Assembly: GCA_963575745.1 (NCBI GenBank)
Contig: CAUYUJ010004758.1
Coordinates: 186,001 to 250,000 of the forward strand
Direction of reading: 5' to 3'
DNA: 64,000 bases
Origin: Prorocentrum cordatum
Lineage: Eukaryota > Sar > Dinophyceae > Prorocentrales > Prorocentraceae
Position numbers and translations under genes: made by a program. Below are positions 32,772 to 44,464 of the stretch, in pieces. Under the pieces are notes generated by a model. It searched no databases. It was not told the DNA's origin and saw only the letters and a program-made list of their open reading frames with translations. Numbering within the stretch: the first letter of the stretch is position 1; each line of letters starts with the position of its first letter.

Positions 32772-34680
32772 ACTGCGATCTGCGCAATTGTCGCCATTGT
32801 CGTGGGCTCCTGGGAGGCCCAGCGAAGGTGGGTCCCACGCGGATCACCTCGAGACCTCGCGGTGCCCTGGAGGCTGCGATCTGCAACGCTGTCGCCACTT
32901 TCGTGGGCTCCTGAGAGGCTTAGCGGAAGTGGGTCCCACGCGGATCACCTCGAGACCTCGCGGTGCCCTGGGGGCTGCGATCTGCGCAACTCTCGCCACT
33001 TTCGTGGGCTCCTGGGAGGCCCAGCGGAGGTGGGCCCCACGCGGATCACCTCGCGACCTCGCGGTGCCCTTGGGGCTGCGATCTGCGCAACTGTCGCCAC
33101 TTTCGTGGGCTCTTGGGAGGCCCAGCGGAGATGGGTCTCACGCTGACCACATCGAAACCTCGCGGTGCCCTGGGGGCTGCGATCTGCGCAACTGTCGCCA
33201 CTTTCGTGGGCTCCTGGGAGGCCCAGCGGAGGTGGGTCCCACGCGGATCACCTCGAGACCTCGCGGCGCCCTGGGGGGCTGCGATCTGCGCAACTGTCGC
33301 CACTTTCGTGGGCTCCTGGGAGGCCCAGCGGAGGTGGGTCCCACGCGGATCACCTCGAGACCTCGCGGTGCCCTGGGGGCTGCGGTCTGCATAACTGTCG
33401 CCACTTTCGTGGGCCCTGGGAGGTCCAGCGGAGGTGGGCCCCACGCGGATCACCTCGGGACCTCGCCGCCCCCTGGGGGGCTTGCGATCTGCGCAACTGT
33501 CGCCACTTTCGTGGGCTCCTGGGAGGCCCAGCGGAGGTGGGTCCCACGCAGATCACCTCGAAACCTGGCCGCCCCTGGGGGGCTTGCGATCTGCGCAACT
33601 GTCGCCACGTTCGTGGGCTCCTGGGAGGCCAAGCGGAGGTGGGTCCCACGCGGATCACCTCGAGACCTCGCCGTGCCCTGGGGGCTGCGACCTGCGCAAC
33701 TGTCGCCACTTTCGTGGGCTCCTGGGAGGCCCAGCGGAGGTGGGTCCCACGCGGATCACCTCGAGACCTCGCGGTGCCCTGGGGGCTGCGATCTGCGCAA
33801 CTCTCGCCACTTTCGTGGGCTCCTGGGAGGCCCAGCGGAGGTGGGTCCCACGCGGATCACCTCGAGACCTCGCGGCGCCTGCGATCTGCGCAATGTCGCC
33901 ACTTTCGTGGGCTCCTGGGAGGCCCAGCAGAGGTGGGCCCCACGCGGATCACCTCGAGACCTCGCCGTGCCCTGGGGGCTGCGATCTGCGCAACCGTCGC
34001 CACTTTCGTGGGCTCCTGGGAGGCCCAGCGGAGGTGGGTCCCACGCGGATCACCTCGAGACCTCGCCGTGCCCTGGGGGCTGCGATCTGCGCAACTGTCG
34101 CCACTTTCGTGGGCTCCTGGGAGGCCCAGCGGAGGTGGGTCCCACGCGGATCACCTCGAGACCTCGCCGTGCCCTGGGGGCTGCGATCTGCGCAACTGTC
34201 GCCACTTTCGTGGGCTCCTGGGAGGCCCAGCGGAGGTGGGTCCCACGCGGATCACCTCGAGACCTCGCCGCCCTGGGGGCTCTGCGCTTTCGTGGGCTCC
34301 TGGGAGGGCCCAGCGGGTTCACGTCATCTGCGGTCGCCACTTTCGGGGCTCCTGGGAGGCCCAGCGGAGGTGCGGATCCCTCGGGACCTCGCGGAATCTG
34401 CGCAACTGTCGCCACTTTCGTGGGCTCCTGGGAGGCCCAGCGGAGGTGGGTCCCACGCGGATCACCTCGAGACCTCGCGGTGCCCTGGGGGGCTTGCGAT
34501 CTGCGCAACGGTCGCCGCTTTCGTGGGCTCCTGGAAGGCCCAGCGGAGGTGGGTCCCACGCGGATCACCTCGGGACCTTGCCGCCCCCTGGGGGCTTGCG
34601 ATCTGCGCAACCGTCGCCACTTTCGTGCGCTCCTGGGAGGCTCAGCGGAGGTACGTCCAACGTGGACCATTCGGAGGTAC
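32772..34680. repeat. 101-102 bp tandem satellite, about 19 copies
   Basis: The unit contains GCGATCTGCGCAACTGTCGC, CACTTTCGTGGGCTCCTGGG, AGGCCCAGCGGAGGTGGG and CACGCGGATCACCTCGAGAC. GATCTGCGC occurs at 33080, 33181 and 33283, giving a period of 101-102 bp. Copies near 33880 and 34260-34400 are shortened. The array interrupts a macrosatellite unit. Plus-strand frames of 461-656 codons across it are stop-free repeat readings. Confidence 0.95.
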
Positions 34681-37600
34681 GTCATACGCGATTATGTCAA
34701 CGCCCCTGTGTTTCCATTTTGTATTGTTTCCGTTCCTCTTCTTGCTGCGCTCTTCTGAAATCACTGATGGGTGCTCTTCTTGCGCACTGCGGGTCCTTCA
34801 GAATGCCAGCCAGCATTGAGTGGTCCTGAATACAATCGCCACATGCATAGAAAGGGTTGGTTACGTCACAAGGTGATTTGGAAACTCGAGAATGGAATAT
34901 TTCCAGAACTTATGGTTTTTGGAAGGATTTCGGCATGCGCGCGCGACGACGCGCGCGTGTGCACTTCGTCCAATGCTGTTTTAAGGGATTTTGGGGAACT
35001 TAATATTTGTGATAAACGAATGTGCGCGCATACAATTTTTGGCCAGGCAACCGAGGGGGCGGATACCGAACTACCTGGGGGTGTCAATTCACAGGTGGGA
35101 TGGATGGACATTGGGTCAGAATCCTATGTGTTCTGCATCGGTTCCCGGGGGGTCTTTAACAACGGGTGGAGGGTGGTAAATCCTATTTCCTCTTTAGGAA
35201 GGAGAACCTACGCGGTGCACCCTATGTCATGCAATTGACTACCCTGCACCGCGCCTGACCACCTCCACTGCTCGCGCAAACATCCCACCCACCCACCCGC
35301 AACTTGGTTTGCAAAATCTCTTAAGACCGTGACGGTGGGTACCAAATGGCACTTGGCAACGACAGCGACGCGACGACGACAGCGACAACGACGACGACGA
35401 CGCCAACGACAACGACTACGACGACACCGACGACGTCTCCAACGACTGCGACGACGACGACGACAACGACGACGACGATGACGACTGACGACGACGACGC
35501 CGACGCCGACGTCGACGACGACAACAACGACGACCACGATGACGACGCCGACGACGACGACGACAACGACGACGCCGACGACGACGACGAAGTCAACGAC
35601 GCCGACGACAACGACGACAACGACGACGACGACGGCGGCGACGACGACGACGACGACGACGTCGATGACGACGAAGACGACGACGATGACGACGCCGACG
35701 ACGACGACGAAGACGACGACGACGTCGCCAACGCAGACGACGACGAGGGAGGAGGGAGGACGACGACGGCGACAACGACGATGACGACGACAACGACGAG
35801 GGAGGAGGGAGGACGGCGACGACGCGAACGACGAAGAAGGAGGAAGGACGGCGACGCCGACGACGACAAAGACGAGGGAGGAGGGAACACGACGACGACA
35901 ACGACGACGACGACGGCGACGGAATAGGAGGGACGACGACGAGACGCCGACAACGGACAACGACGACGACGAGGGAGGAGGAGGAAGGACGACCACGGCG
36001 ACAACGACGACGGAAACGACCACGACGCCAAAGAGGACGACGACGACGAACACGAGGAAAGGCAGAGGACGACGTAAGCGACGACGACGACGATGACGCG
36101 GGAGGAGGGAGGACGGCGACGACGACGACGACGACGCAAGAGCGCGCGCGCACGCTTTTGTTGAAAATCCGTGTTGCGAAACCTTGTGTTTTTGTAGGTT
36201 TTGGACACACGATTTTGAAATCCGTCCGAAACCGATGGGTTCTGAAGGATTTCGGCATACGCGCGCGACGACGCGCGCGTCTGCACTTCGTCCCATGTTT
36301 TGCAGATGATTCTCGCGACGGCACACGCGCAAGGGCGTTCGACAGACTTTGACATGCGCGCGCGCGCGCGCGAAGCCCGTTTGGTAGCATTTTGTGAAAA
36401 TCTTGAAGCTCGCGCGTAAGCTTTTTTAGCAAATCAGTGATGCGAAACCCTGCGCTTTTGTTTGCGAAATCCGTCCAGCATCGAAGGTTTTTGAATGATT
36501 TCGGCAGGCGCGCGCGACGACGCGCGCGTGTGCACTTCGTCCCATTTTTTGCAAGGGATTTGTGAAAACTTCTGGTTTTTGATAAACCAGTACGCGCGCA
36601 TAGTACTTTTGCAAGGGATGGCGGGGGGGGCGATACCAGTTCCCCTGGAAGAGTGCAAATTCGTATTTAGGATGGACATGTGGTCAGAATCGTATATGAT
36701 TTTCACACCCGAAAGGTTTCAGATAACGCCGGGGGGGTAGAGTCTTTTCCCTTCTTAGAGAATCTACGTGGTGCAATATATGCGGTGCAATGAATTTATG
36801 TTCGCAATGAGTTGTCCACGCCACTGCTCGCGCAAACATCCCACCCACCCACCCACAACTTGGTTTGCAAAATCTCTTAACGCCGTGACGGTGGGTACCA
36901 AATGGCACTTGGCAACGACAGCGACGCCGACGACGACAGCGACAACGACGACGATGCCGCCGACAACGACTACGACGACAACGACGACGTCTCCAACGAC
37001 TTCAACGACGCCGACAAAGACGACGACGACGACACCGACGACGACGACGACGCCGACGCCGACGACGACGATGATGACAACGACGACGACGATGACGACG
37101 CCGACGACGACGACGACGACACCGACGACGACGACGACGTCAGCGACGCCGACGACGACGACAACGACGACGACGGCGGCGACGACGACGACGCCGACGT
37201 CGACGACGACGAAGACGACGACGACGCCGACGACGACGACGAAGACGACGACGACGTCGCCAACGAAGACGACGACACGGGAGGAGGGAGGACGACGACG
37301 GCGACAACGACAACGACGACAACGACGAGGGAGGAGGGAGGACGGCGACGACGCGAACGACGAAGACAGAGGAAGGACGGCGACGCCGACGACGACAAAG
37401 ACGAGGGAGGAAGGAACACGACGACGACAACGACGACGACGACGACGGCGACGATGAGGGAGTAGGGAAGACGACGAGACGCCGACGACGGACGACGACG
37501 ACGACGAGGGAGGAATAGGAAGGACGACCACGGCGACAACGACGACGGAAACGACCACGACGCCAAAGAGGACGACGACGACGAACACGAGGAAAGACAG

Positions 37601-40600
37601 AGGACGACGTAGGCGACGACGACGACGACGCGGGAGAAGGGAGGACGGCGACGGTCGACGACGACGACGACGCAAGAGCGCGCGCGCACGCTTTTGTTGA
37701 AAATCCGTGTTGCGAAACCTTGTGTTTTTGTAGGATTGGGACACACGATGTGGAAATCCTTCCGAAACCGATGGGTTCTGAAGGATTTCGGCATACTCGC
37801 GCGACGACGCGCGCGTCTGCACTTCGTCCCATGTTTTGCAGATGAATGATTCTCGCGACGGCACACGCGCAAGGGCGTTCGACAGATTTCGACATGCGCG
37901 CGCGCGAAGCCCGTTTGGTAGCATTTTGTGAAAATCTTGAAACACCTATGGTTTTCTTAAGATTTCGCAGGAGCTCGCGCGTAAGCTTTTTTAGCAAATC
38001 AGTGTTGCGAAACCATGTGATTTTGTATGGTGTTTGGAAACTCGATTGCGCAATCCTTCCGACATCGAAGGTTTTTGAAGGATTTCGGCATGCGCGCGCG
38101 ACGACGCCCGCGCGTGCACTTCGTCTCATTTTTTGGAAGGGCTTCGCGAAAAAGTCATATGTTAGAACCAAAAATGTCCCCCCGTATTGTTTTTTACAAG
38201 GGAACCTCAGGGGGGGCGATACCGGCCCCCCTGGGATAGTGGAAATTCATATTTAGGATGGACATGTGGTCAGAATCATATATGATTTAAATACCCCAAA
38301 GGGGGGCGGATAACGCCTGGGGGGGGTAGAGACTAAATTCTCTTTTTAGAAAGGAGAATCAATCACTTGCGCAACTTGAAGCTGTCCTCTCCACTGCTCG
38401 TGCAAACATCCCCCCTCCCAACCGCAACTTGGTCGCAAGACCTCTTAAGACCGTGACGGTAGGTACCACATAGCACTTGGCAACGACGCCGACGCCGAAA
38501 ACGGCATAGACAACGACGACGACGACGACAATGCCGACGACGACGACGGTGACGTCGACGACACCGACGACGACGACGACAACGCCGACGCCGACGACGG
38601 CGACGGCGACGACGATGACAACGCAGACGACGACGACCACGACGGTGACGACGCCGACGACGACGACGACGCCGACGACGACGGCGACGCCGACGACGAC
38701 GAGGCCGACGACGACGACGACAACGACTACGACGACACAGATGGCGTTTCCAACGACGACGGCGACGTCGCCAACGAAGACGACGACGACGACGAGGCCG
38801 ACGACGACGACGACGACGACAACGACTACGACGACACAGATGGCGTTTCCAACGACGACGGCGACGTCGCCAACGAAGACGGCGACGACGACGAGGGAGG
38901 AGGGAGGACGACGACGGCGACAACGACGACAACGGCGAGGGAGGAGGGAGGACGGCGACGACGCGAACGACGAAGAAGGAGGGAAGACGGCGACGCCGAC
39001 GACGACGACGGCGACGAAAGTGAAGGGACGACGACGAGACGCCGACGACGGACGACGACGACGAGGGAGGAGGAAGGACGACCACGGCGACAACGACGAC
39101 GGAAACGACGACGACGCCAAAGAGGACGACGACAACGACGACGAGGAAAAGCAGAGGACAACGACGGCGACGACGACGAGGGAGGAGGGACGGCGACGAC
39201 GACGACGACGACGCAAGAGCGCGTACGCACGCTTTTGTTGAAAATCCGTGTTGCGAAACCCTGTGTAGTTGTATGTGCTTTAGACACTTGATTTTGAAAT
39301 CCGTCCGAAACCGATGGGTTTTGAAGGATTTCGGCATGCGCGCGCGACGACGCACGCGCGTGCACTTCTTCCAGTTTTCTGCAGAAGATTCTCGCGACGG
39401 CACGCGCAAAAAGGGGGTCGAACGATTTCGACATGCGCGCGCAAAGCCCGTTTGGTAGTATTGATTGAAACCGATGGTCTTCTTGAGAGTTCTCAAGAGC
39501 GCGCGCGTAAACTGTTTTAGAACATCAGTGTTGCGGAACCCTTTGTTCCTGAACGTTGTTTGAGGACTCGATTTTGACATCTGTCCGAAACCCCGAGTTT
39601 TCCTAAGGATTTCGGCATGCACGCGCGACGCCGCGCGCGTGTGCACTTCGTGCCATATTTTGCGAGGGATTCATGAAATTCTGTGATTTCTGATAAACGA
39701 GTGTGCGCGCATGGAATTGCTTGCCAGGAGGTGGGCAGGGGGGCCGAGACACGTTTGGCTGCGATAGTACGAATGCGCAAGTAGGATGAACATTGGGGCA
39801 GAATCCTATGTGTTTTGCATCGGTTCCCGGGGGGGGGGTCTTTCTACCCGAGGGGGGGGAGGGTGGTAGAACCTATCTTTTTTTTTAGGAAGGAGAATCT
39901 ACGCGATGCGGTCGATGTAATACAATATGTGCGATGCAATCTACGCGGTGCAATCAATGTGGTGCAAACTACGCGGTGCAACCTATGTAATGCAATCTAC
40001 GCGAAGCAATTCACTTTGACTGTCTTGAGGCTGTCCTCTACACTGCCCGTGCAATCATCCCACACTCCCTCCCGCAACTTGGTCGCAAGACCTCATAAGA
40101 CTGTGACGGCAGGTGCAAAATGGAACTTGGCAACGATACCGACGCCGACGACGACAGCGACAACGACGACGACGTCGCCGACACCGGCTACGACGACGCC
40201 GACGTCTCCAACGACTTCGACGACGACAACGACGACTACGACGACGACGACATCGACGACGACGACCACGACGCCGATGCCGACGACGACGACAACGCCG
40301 ACGACGACGACGATGACGCCGACGATGACAACGCCGACGACGACGCCGACGACGACGAGGCCGACGAAGACGACGACGACGATGACAACGACTTCGACGA
40401 CGCCGACGCCGACGACGACGACGACGATGACAACGCCAACGACGACGACGACGACGCCGACGACGATGACAACGCCGACGACGACGATGACAACGCCGAC
40501 GACGACGACGACGTCGCCAACGAAAGCGACGACGACGACGACGAAGGAGGAGGGAGGACGACGGCGACAACGGCGACAACGACGAGGGAGGAGGGAGGAC

Positions 40601-40759
40601 GGCGACGACGCGAACGACGACGACAGATGGCGTCATTCCAGCGACTTCGACGACGACAACGCCGACGACGACGATGACGCCGACGATGACAACGCCGACG
40701 ACGACGACGCCGACGACGACGAGGCCGACGAAGACGACGACGATGACAACGACTTCGAC

Positions 40760-40777
40760 GACGCCGACGCCGACGAC
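40760..40777. other. Possible left target-site duplication of the LINE
   Basis: These 18 bp match 45580-45597 at 17 of 18 positions, directly bordering the two ends of the element. Both lie in GAC-rich repeat, so the match could be chance. Confidence 0.35.
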
Positions 40778-40852
40778 ACATGACTCGGCTTGGAAGAACG
40801 AGACGAGGGCAAGCGGGCAAGAGGGCGAGAAGAGGGCAAGAAAGTCCGTCCA

Positions 40853-43800
40853 CTACTCGTCCACCCTAGCGCCTCGAAGACCTCGAACTAACGACCGAGC
40901 CACAGAGCATCTGATAGCGTTTGCCCTCAGACGGGCAGAAAGAGAGAGGCGGGCAGACCTGGGACCAGATGCCCCAGAAGTTCTCTGGGCATTAAAAGCG
41001 GCATGCACGGCATCAATAGCAAGACCAACACTGAGCAGGCTGTCAGAATCGATGAGAGGGGGGAGCGCAAGGACAAAAGAGGGAATAGGATCCAACCCCC
41101 AGCACGGGGGAAGGCTCGGCAGGAACTCACGGACACGGGGGATCAGATTCGGGCACACAAAATAGTGGAGAAAATCGTCCCCTCCTACGGCAAAGCAGCC
41201 AAATCTACATCCAGCACGGCCAGCGCGGAATCGACGGGAAGTGGCCCAAGCATTGCACAGTGTTTTTAACACTGAGCTAGCAACACAGGAACCGAGTTTC
41301 TGACCGATTCTACAAAGCCTATTCATCGTTTCATCACATTGCTGTGGGGAGAGGGGGCACCAGTAGTTCAGACGAGCACCAAAAGAGCGAACAGAGGGAA
41401 GAGGGAAGAAGAGACGGGTCAGGGATCGTACAATTTTCCTCTGGAGGCCATTGGTGAGCTCCGTGGGGATCTCGGGAATGACGATAAGGGACTCGAAGTT
41501 GGTACGCACTTGTGAGAAAGAAGAGCTCCGATAAGTGGGGTATCTCATATAGAATAGTTCACAATCATCATGTCGAGTAAACTCCTCCAGATACACACGA
41601 CCTCGAGCAAATTCATCTGAGCGCAGAGCAGCACGGAACAGAGCGGCACGAGCAGAGGGCTCCACTGCACGAGCTTCACATGATATGCCAAAGCGCTTCA
41701 GGTCACAAAGAATCGCACTGGAAAACGAGAATCCCGGTGCCACAGGGAGTTCCTGGAGAGCTTCACGCTCAGCAACTCGAGCAAGATCAGTAATCGGATA
41801 AAACTGGGCAACGTGCTGAAGTACGGGCTGGCAGTAGACGTTATGCATGTGAATATTTCCTGCAAGGCCTAAACAGAGGCTTTTAACATATCTAGCACGA
41901 CGGAGGAGGGCCCGACAAGGACCTTGCCAACTCAAAGCAGCACCATCAAAACCCAGGAAGACCCCAAGGTAAAGCCCAGACCGACCGATTTTGGAAGCTC
42001 TAAGGCGCATCCTTTTTTCCCTGCAGTCCTGGCGGAAGGCGGCTTCCGCACGGTCGTGCGGCAATGCAAACTGGCACTTTGAGGGGTGAAGGAACAGGCC
42101 CGTGTACTTTGCGAGCAGCACGAACTCGTGTACCATGACAGAGTGTGCAGCACCAAGATCAAAAGCAACAATGCCGAGGTCGTCAGCATAGGCGCAAGGA
42201 TGAGCGCGGACACTTTCAAGACAATACCGAATCTTCCTGAACCAGGGATCGAGACCGAGAGCAAACAGTAGACCAGAGAGAGGACACCCTTGTTTGATTC
42301 CACGCTCAACCTTGAACCTGCCATAAATCCGCCCCTTAAAGCGTACGTGCATGTACGTGTTATCATACAGGTTTTTCACGATAATGCAATACCAATCAGG
42401 GATACCCATTTCATACAAGACATAAACAATCCAATCATGAGAGATACTGGGGAAAGCTTGCTTGATATCATAAAAAGCCATACCAGGGGAGGGGGCATTT
42501 TCATAAGCAGCATATTGTGTGTATCTCCAATCCAGAGCTAGTGCATTATCCACCAGAGAACGCCCTCCAACGAAACCACGTTGTTCACTATCAACAGTGC
42601 GGCGGGCGACAATATTAAGCGGCTGCGCGAGGGCACTGCACATGAGCTTACAATCCGCGTTCCCTAGTGCAAGCGGACGAGTATGCTCAGGCGCGCGAGA
42701 CGGCTCTGCCTCCAGCGCTCCCTTGGGAAGAAAGGCCAGGAAAGCATCATTAAATTCTTCAGGAATCTGCCCCGTGTCGATAATTTGGCGATAATGTGCA
42801 CACAGAATACCTCTCGCCTTAGGTCCACCAAACCTCCATCCAGAGTACGGGATACCGTCCAATCCTGGGGCAGAATCCCGAGACCTATCTAAAATCTTAT
42901 CAAAAAGATCTTCGTCGACTGTCCATATAATGTCCTGCGGTGCCGCTTGGATCCAAGTGCGCATAGAACGCATACTGTCCTGGCAGGGACGAAAACGTTG
43001 GGCAACTTTCGCCCAGTGGTCCTGCAGCAAGTTAGCACAAACTTGGGGGTCGGTGTGGGTGTTACCGTTGGGGTCCACGAGTCCCTGCAACAGTACTTGC
43101 TTGTGACGGGGAGCCCACGCGCGAGACAGACGTTCAATTTTTGCAAGACCCGAGGTCCTAGCCTGTTGGGGAAGTTCCTTATCATTTAAAAGCTCCTGCC
43201 GAACACATTCCAGTTCAAGACGACTCATCTCCGCCAGGTATGCGTAAACTGCATCAGGGTTCACTAGATTCGCATCATCGTCAACGAAATCCATCAGCTT
43301 GGGAAAGCGGCAAACAGCTAAACGTTGTTTATCCACATCATTACGACGACGAGCACGATCATACAGCATACACCACGAAATTTTATGGCCGATAGTTTTC
43401 GAACTAGCCGAACACGATTCATTCTTAATGTCCAACGCCGCTAATTGCATGATCGATTTAACCTCAGAAACTGCAATAGCTGGATTCTCGGAGACTCCCA
43501 TCTCATCGATCAGCTTTTCTACCTTCGAAGTAAAACCAGGCAGACGGCATGCCCACTTGGGAATGACTGCACAAGAGTTGGGAGACTGCACAGCGAGAAT
43601 AGCATAGACAGGAACATGATCACTAACATCGCGAATCTCAGCGGCTTGCCATTCGACACCCGCAGCCGGGGAGAGATCCAAGATGGTGGAGAATGGGAGA
43701 GATGTGTATATTCTATCAATACGAGCAGTGCTGACAAGTGACCCATTACGTTGTATGCAATGTGTATGGTTCTCCTGCCCGAGCTCAGCGAAGCGAGAGA

Positions 43801-44452
43801 AAAGATAGCCAAACTCCGTGGCAAGCGAGCAGCGTGGCGCACGATCCAGAGTTGGATCGACATGTTGACGGGCCTCGCCCATCGCACAAAAGTTCCAATC
43901 GCCACCTATGAAGACGGCCATATGCCGAGGGTCGAGAGAGCGCGAAACACACGATAGAAATTCTTTCTTACCAGTCATCGAGTCGTTAGGGGGAAGGTGA
44001 AGAGAACAGAGCTGAAGAGCACCTCGAGGCCCATGGAGATCAACTGTTAGACATCTGCCACTAACAACATTCATCGGAATAACCTGGTCGAACTGCATAT
44101 GAAGACGCTCGCGGATGCATATCAGGACGCCCCCAGAGATCATATCATCGCAGAAGGAACCAAAGCACTTGTGGAGAGGGAGGAGGCGAGAGAGAGTATC
44201 TAAGTCCCCCAGGTGTCCGTGAGATTCTTGAATTAGCAGAACATCGAATTTTTCTGCAAGCCTCAAAAATGTGTAAAAGGTCTTGCTTTGGTGCCTGTGG
44301 TCCCCACTCTCGGCACCGAAAAGTGTAGCTGAATTCCAAGGCCCAATGCTGAAACGACTGCTAGGAACCCAAGAGACAGGAGGAGGCGAGGGGAAGACGC
44401 TCGGCGGCGAGTGCGAGGGAGGAACAGAAATAGAGCGGCAGCCCTCATTCAC
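40853..44452 (-). CDS. LINE ORF2: AP-type endonuclease and reverse transcriptase
   Basis: 1199 codons downstream of the TGA at 44467-44465. Endonuclease (exonuclease-endonuclease-phosphatase fold): WNSA near residue 40, IQESHG 74-79, GGDWN 183-187, DRIY 246-249 and SDH 277-279. Reverse transcriptase: APGLDG 528-533, FYDIKQAFPS 660-669, KQGCPLSG 720-727 and the catalytic YADD 755-758. The C-terminal CRFGC...DDFLHYFVC is a cysteine-histidine zinc motif of LINE tails. It should nick target DNA and copy element RNA by target-primed reverse transcription. The first codon after the stop that could start is GTG at 44452. No ATG occurs before residue 104, which lies beyond the endonuclease Asn and Glu residues, so normal AUG initiation would not give a full enzyme. 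Confidence 0.92.
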   Translation of the reverse strand: MNEGCRSISVPPSHSPPSVFPSPPPVSWVPSSRFSIGPWNSATLFGAESGDHRHQSKTFYTFLRLAEKFDVLLIQESHGHLGDLDTLSRLLPLHKCFGSFCDDMISGGVLICIRERLHMQFDQVIPMNVVSGRCLTVDLHGPRGALQLCSLHLPPNDSMTGKKEFLSCVSRSLDPRHMAVFIGGDWNFCAMGEARQHVDPTLDRAPRCSLATEFGYLFSRFAELGQENHTHCIQRNGSLVSTARIDRIYTSLPFSTILDLSPAAGVEWQAAEIRDVSDHVPVYAILAVQSPNSCAVIPKWACRLPGFTSKVEKLIDEMGVSENPAIAVSEVKSIMQLAALDIKNESCSASSKTIGHKISWCMLYDRARRRNDVDKQRLAVCRFPKLMDFVDDDANLVNPDAVYAYLAEMSRLELECVRQELLNDKELPQQARTSGLAKIERLSRAWAPRHKQVLLQGLVDPNGNTHTDPQVCANLLQDHWAKVAQRFRPCQDSMRSMRTWIQAAPQDIIWTVDEDLFDKILDRSRDSAPGLDGIPYSGWRFGGPKARGILCAHYRQIIDTGQIPEEFNDAFLAFLPKGALEAEPSRAPEHTRPLALGNADCKLMCSALAQPLNIVARRTVDSEQRGFVGGRSLVDNALALDWRYTQYAAYENAPSPGMAFYDIKQAFPSISHDWIVYVLYEMGIPDWYCIIVKNLYDNTYMHVRFKGRIYGRFKVERGIKQGCPLSGLLFALGLDPWFRKIRYCLESVRAHPCAYADDLGIVAFDLGAAHSVMVHEFVLLAKYTGLFLHPSKCQFALPHDRAEAAFRQDCREKRMRLRASKIGRSGLYLGVFLGFDGAALSWQGPCRALLRRARYVKSLCLGLAGNIHMHNVYCQPVLQHVAQFYPITDLARVAEREALQELPVAPGFSFSSAILCDLKRFGISCEARAVEPSARAALFRAALRSDEFARGRVYLEEFTRHDDCELFYMRYPTYRSSSFSQVRTNFESLIVIPEIPTELTNGLQRKIVRSLTRLFFPLPSVRSFGARLNYWCPLSPQQCDETMNRLCRIGQKLGSCVASSVLKTLCNAWATSRRFRAGRAGCRFGCFAVGGDDFLHYFVCPNLIPRVREFLPSLPPCWGLDPIPSFVLALPPLIDSDSLLSVGLAIDAVHAAFNAQRTSGASGPRSARLSLSARLRANAIRCSVARSLVRGLRGARVDE

Positions 44453-44464
44453 TTCAGGAACCTG

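Noticed and set aside
32788-34829. Plus-strand open frames of 461, 554 and 656 codons
   Set aside because: They lie in the 101-bp satellite, repeat the same peptide blocks with phase shifts, and exist in all three frames. There is no independent evidence of coding.
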